Assembly: GCF_900105185.1 (NCBI RefSeq)
Contig: NZ_FNTJ01000002.1
Span: 124,001-188,000, forward strand
Direction of reading: 5' to 3'
Origin: Pseudomonas saponiphila
GTDB lineage: Bacteria > Pseudomonadota > Gammaproteobacteria > Pseudomonadales > Pseudomonadaceae
Length of the DNA: 64,000 bases
Positions within the stretch are counted from its first letter, which is position 1. Each line of letters begins with the position of its first letter. Below, in pieces: positions 62,431 to 64,000 of this stretch. Under the pieces are notes generated by a model, which ran no database searches, had not been told where the DNA came from, and saw only the letters and a program-made list of their open reading frames with translations. Position numbers and translations under genes: made by a program.

Positions 62431-62676
62431 TCAGCTTTTCTTGATAAAGCCGTAGATCACCAGCAGGACAATGGCACCCACCACCGCGCCGATGAAACCG
62501 GCGCCCTGCCCCGCATGGTAGATACCCAGCGCCTGACCACCATAAGTAGCGGCGAAGGAGCCGGCGATACCCAGCAGGATGGTCATGATCCAGCCCATGC
62601 TGTCGTCTCCCGGCTTGAGGAAACGCGCCAGCAGACCAACGATCAAGCCGATGAAAATGGTTCCGATAATGCCCAT
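62431..62676 (-). CDS. GlsB/YeaQ/YmgE-family small membrane protein
   Basis: The 81-residue protein has three membrane segments and the transglycosylase-associated pattern GLLARFLKPGDDSMGW followed by GIAGSFAATYGG. Relatives are stress-induced inner-membrane proteins of unknown biochemical role. GAGGAACAGCC precedes the ATG at 62676. Confidence 0.9.
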   Translation of the reverse strand: MGIIGTIFIGLIVGLLARFLKPGDDSMGWIMTILLGIAGSFAATYGGQALGIYHAGQGAGFIGAVVGAIVLLVIYGFIKKS

Positions 62677-62746
62677 GGCTGTTCCTCTGATAGGGGGTGT
62701 CAAGCCAAAGCCTAGTCAGCGCTCTGGCCTCCCGCTATCAGAGAAC

Positions 62747-62769
62747 GGCGGGAAACGAAGGTTCCCGCC
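62747..62769 (-). terminator. Hairpin after purK
   Basis: GGCGGGAA and TTCCCGCC form a perfect 8-bp stem with a 7-base loop, 15 bases beyond the purK stop. No T run follows, so termination may be weak. Confidence 0.5.
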
Positions 62770-62783
62770 AGCCGGTGGATTTG

Positions 62784-63866
62784 TTACTCGGCGATCAGCG
62801 CCTGCACCTTGAGGATCTGCGCCTGCAGGGTCGCCTGATCGGCGCAGCGCAGGTTGGCGTGGCCGACCTTGCGCCCGGCCTTGAAGGCCTTGCCGTAGTG
62901 ATGCAGGTGGCAGTCGTCGATGGCGATGACCTGATCCACCGGCGGCACTTCACCGATGAAGTTGATCATTGCGCTCTCACCGACCTTGGCCGTGGAGCCC
63001 AGAGGCAGGCCGGCCACCGCCCGCAGGTGGTTTTCGAACTGGCTGCACTCGGCGCCTTCGGTGGTCCAGTGCCCGGAGTTGTGCACTCGCGGGGCGATCT
63101 CGTTGGCCTTGAGGCCACCGTCCACTTCGAAGAACTCAAAAGCCATCACGCCGACGTAATCCAGCTGCTTGAGCACGCGGCTGGAGTAGTCCTCGGCCAG
63201 GGCCTGCAGCGGGTGATCGCTGCTGGCCACCGACAGACGCAGGATGCCGCTGTCGTGGGTGTTGTGCACCAACGGGTAGAAACGGGTTTCCCCGTCACGG
63301 GCGCGCACGGCGATCAGCGAGACTTCACCGGTGAACGGCACGAAGCCTTCCAGCAGGCAAGGCACGCTGCCCAGTTCGGCGAAGGTGCCTTCGACGTCGG
63401 CGGCGCTGCGCAGGACCTTCTGGCCCTTGCCGTCGTAACCCAGGGTACGGGTCTTGAGCACCGCCGGCAGGCCGATGCGCGCCACCGCGGCATCCAGATC
63501 CGCCTGGGACTGGATGTCGGCGAACTCGGGGGTAGGAATCCCCAGGTCCTTGAACATGCTCTTCTCGAACCAGCGATCACGGGCGATGCGCAGGGCTTCG
63601 GCGCTCGGGTAGACCGGCACGAACTGCGAGAGGAAGGCCACGGTTTCCGCCGGCACGCTCTCGAATTCGAAGGTCACCAGGTCCACTTCATCGGCCAGCT
63701 GGCGCAGGTGATCCTGGTCGCCGTAGTCGGCCCGCAGGTGTTCGCCCAGGGCAGCGGCACAAGCGTCCGGCGCCGGGTCGAGGAAAGCGAAGTTCATTCC
63801 CAGCGGAGTCCCCGCCAGGGCCAACATGCGGCCCAACTGGCCGCCACCGATTACACCGATCTTCAT
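62784..63866 (-). CDS. purK: PurK, N5-carboxyaminoimidazole ribonucleotide synthase
   Basis: The 360-residue ATP-grasp enzyme opens MKIGVIGGGQLGRMLALAG, with KTRTLGYDGKGQ and FEFFEVDGGLKANEIAPRVHNSG-like active-site segments (ATP, Mg and AIR binding). It carboxylates AIR in purine synthesis and hands N5-CAIR to PurE, encoded 11 bases upstream in the same operon. The ATG at 63866 gives the normal length; an in-frame start three codons earlier is less likely. Confidence 0.97.
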   Translation of the reverse strand: MKIGVIGGGQLGRMLALAGTPLGMNFAFLDPAPDACAAALGEHLRADYGDQDHLRQLADEVDLVTFEFESVPAETVAFLSQFVPVYPSAEALRIARDRWFEKSMFKDLGIPTPEFADIQSQADLDAAVARIGLPAVLKTRTLGYDGKGQKVLRSAADVEGTFAELGSVPCLLEGFVPFTGEVSLIAVRARDGETRFYPLVHNTHDSGILRLSVASSDHPLQALAEDYSSRVLKQLDYVGVMAFEFFEVDGGLKANEIAPRVHNSGHWTTEGAECSQFENHLRAVAGLPLGSTAKVGESAMINFIGEVPPVDQVIAIDDCHLHHYGKAFKAGRKVGHANLRCADQATLQAQILKVQALIAE

Positions 63867-63877
63867 CGTCAACAACC

Positions 63878-64000
63878 TCAGGCGACGCGCGGGTCTGGAT
63901 TGTCCAGGACGCTGTCTGTCTGTTCAGCACGGAATTTTTTCAGCACCGCGTGGAACTGCGGGTGCTTGGCGCCCAGGATGCTCGCCGAGAGCAGGGCCGC
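63878..64000 (-). CDS. purE: PurE, N5-CAIR mutase (3' end only)
   Basis: The last 40 codons of purE are present, reading AALLSASILGAKHPQFHAVL and ending DNPDPRVA at the TGA at 63878. The gene runs off the right edge. The segment matches the C-terminal helices of class I PurE, which converts N5-CAIR to CAIR. The purE-purK order and 11-base spacing are typical. Confidence 0.92.
   Translation of the reverse strand, partial: AALLSASILGAKHPQFHAVLKKFRAEQTDSVLDNPDPRVA

Overview
The window reads as chromosomal DNA of a GC-rich Pseudomonas of the fluorescens complex, most like the P. protegens / P. chlororaphis branch. That placement rests on gene content and order (an H1-type type VI secretion locus; HU - rubredoxin reductase - rubredoxin - ubiC - ubiA - phoB - phoR - hemolysin-like - M23 peptidase - response regulator - phoU - pstB - pstA - pstC - pstS - MFS - purK - purE) and on many REP/REPIN repeats of the GTAGGAGC...GGCTTGCC type. 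No database search was possible, so the species is an inference.

Bases 1-29,400 hold a complete H1-type T6SS. The left arm runs on the minus strand: fha1-tssJ-tssK-tssL-tssM-tagF-pppA-ppkA-tagT-tagS-tagR-tagQ. It encodes the trans-envelope complex plus the threonine-phosphorylation switch (PpkA kinase, PppA phosphatase, TagQRST envelope sensor, Fha1 target). The right arm runs on the plus strand: tssA-tssB-tssC-hcp-tssE-tssF-tssG-clpV-vgrG. It encodes the baseplate, sheath, tube, spike and recycling ATPase. A 393-base divergent control region at 16531-16923 separates them and carries ANGGA motifs that suggest Rsm control. The tagJ gene that lies between hcp and tssE in P. aeruginosa is absent here.

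Bases 28,900-34,500 are the effector payload of VgrG: an Eag (DUF1795) chaperone, a 1486-residue prePAAR-PAAR-Rhs cocoon protein with a PD-(D/E)XK-like nuclease tip, and its probable immunity gene. Bases 34,470-39,320 are a graveyard or reservoir of related modules. They contain a scrap of Rhs core, an Imm11-like orphan immunity gene, three copies of a small unknown gene (one truncated, one with a nonsense codon, one open), and a second small gene split by an intact 2641-bp IS21-family element with a 7-bp target duplication. A second, orphan Eag gene starts with TTG and has exactly the same length as the first.

Bases 39,440-44,405 are housekeeping and redox genes: two small exported proteins, HU, rubredoxin and its reductase, chorismate lyase and 4-hydroxybenzoate polyprenyltransferase for ubiquinone, and a small exported repeat protein. 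Bases 44,488-58,499 form a phosphate regulon. Three Pho boxes with the expected 7-4-7 layout precede phoBR, pstCAB-phoU and pstS. Both Pst permeases are far longer than the classical ones: PstC has a roughly 400-residue propeller-like insert and PstA a roughly 250-residue coiled-coil insert. Interspersed are a CorC-like membrane protein, an M23 peptidase, a HigBA-like toxin-antitoxin pair and a receiver-domain regulator. The right end has an MFS transporter, an acyl-CoA thioesterase, a hexose-6-phosphate mutarotase, small exported and membrane proteins, purK and the 3' end of purE.

No tRNA, rRNA, CRISPR array or prophage was recognised.
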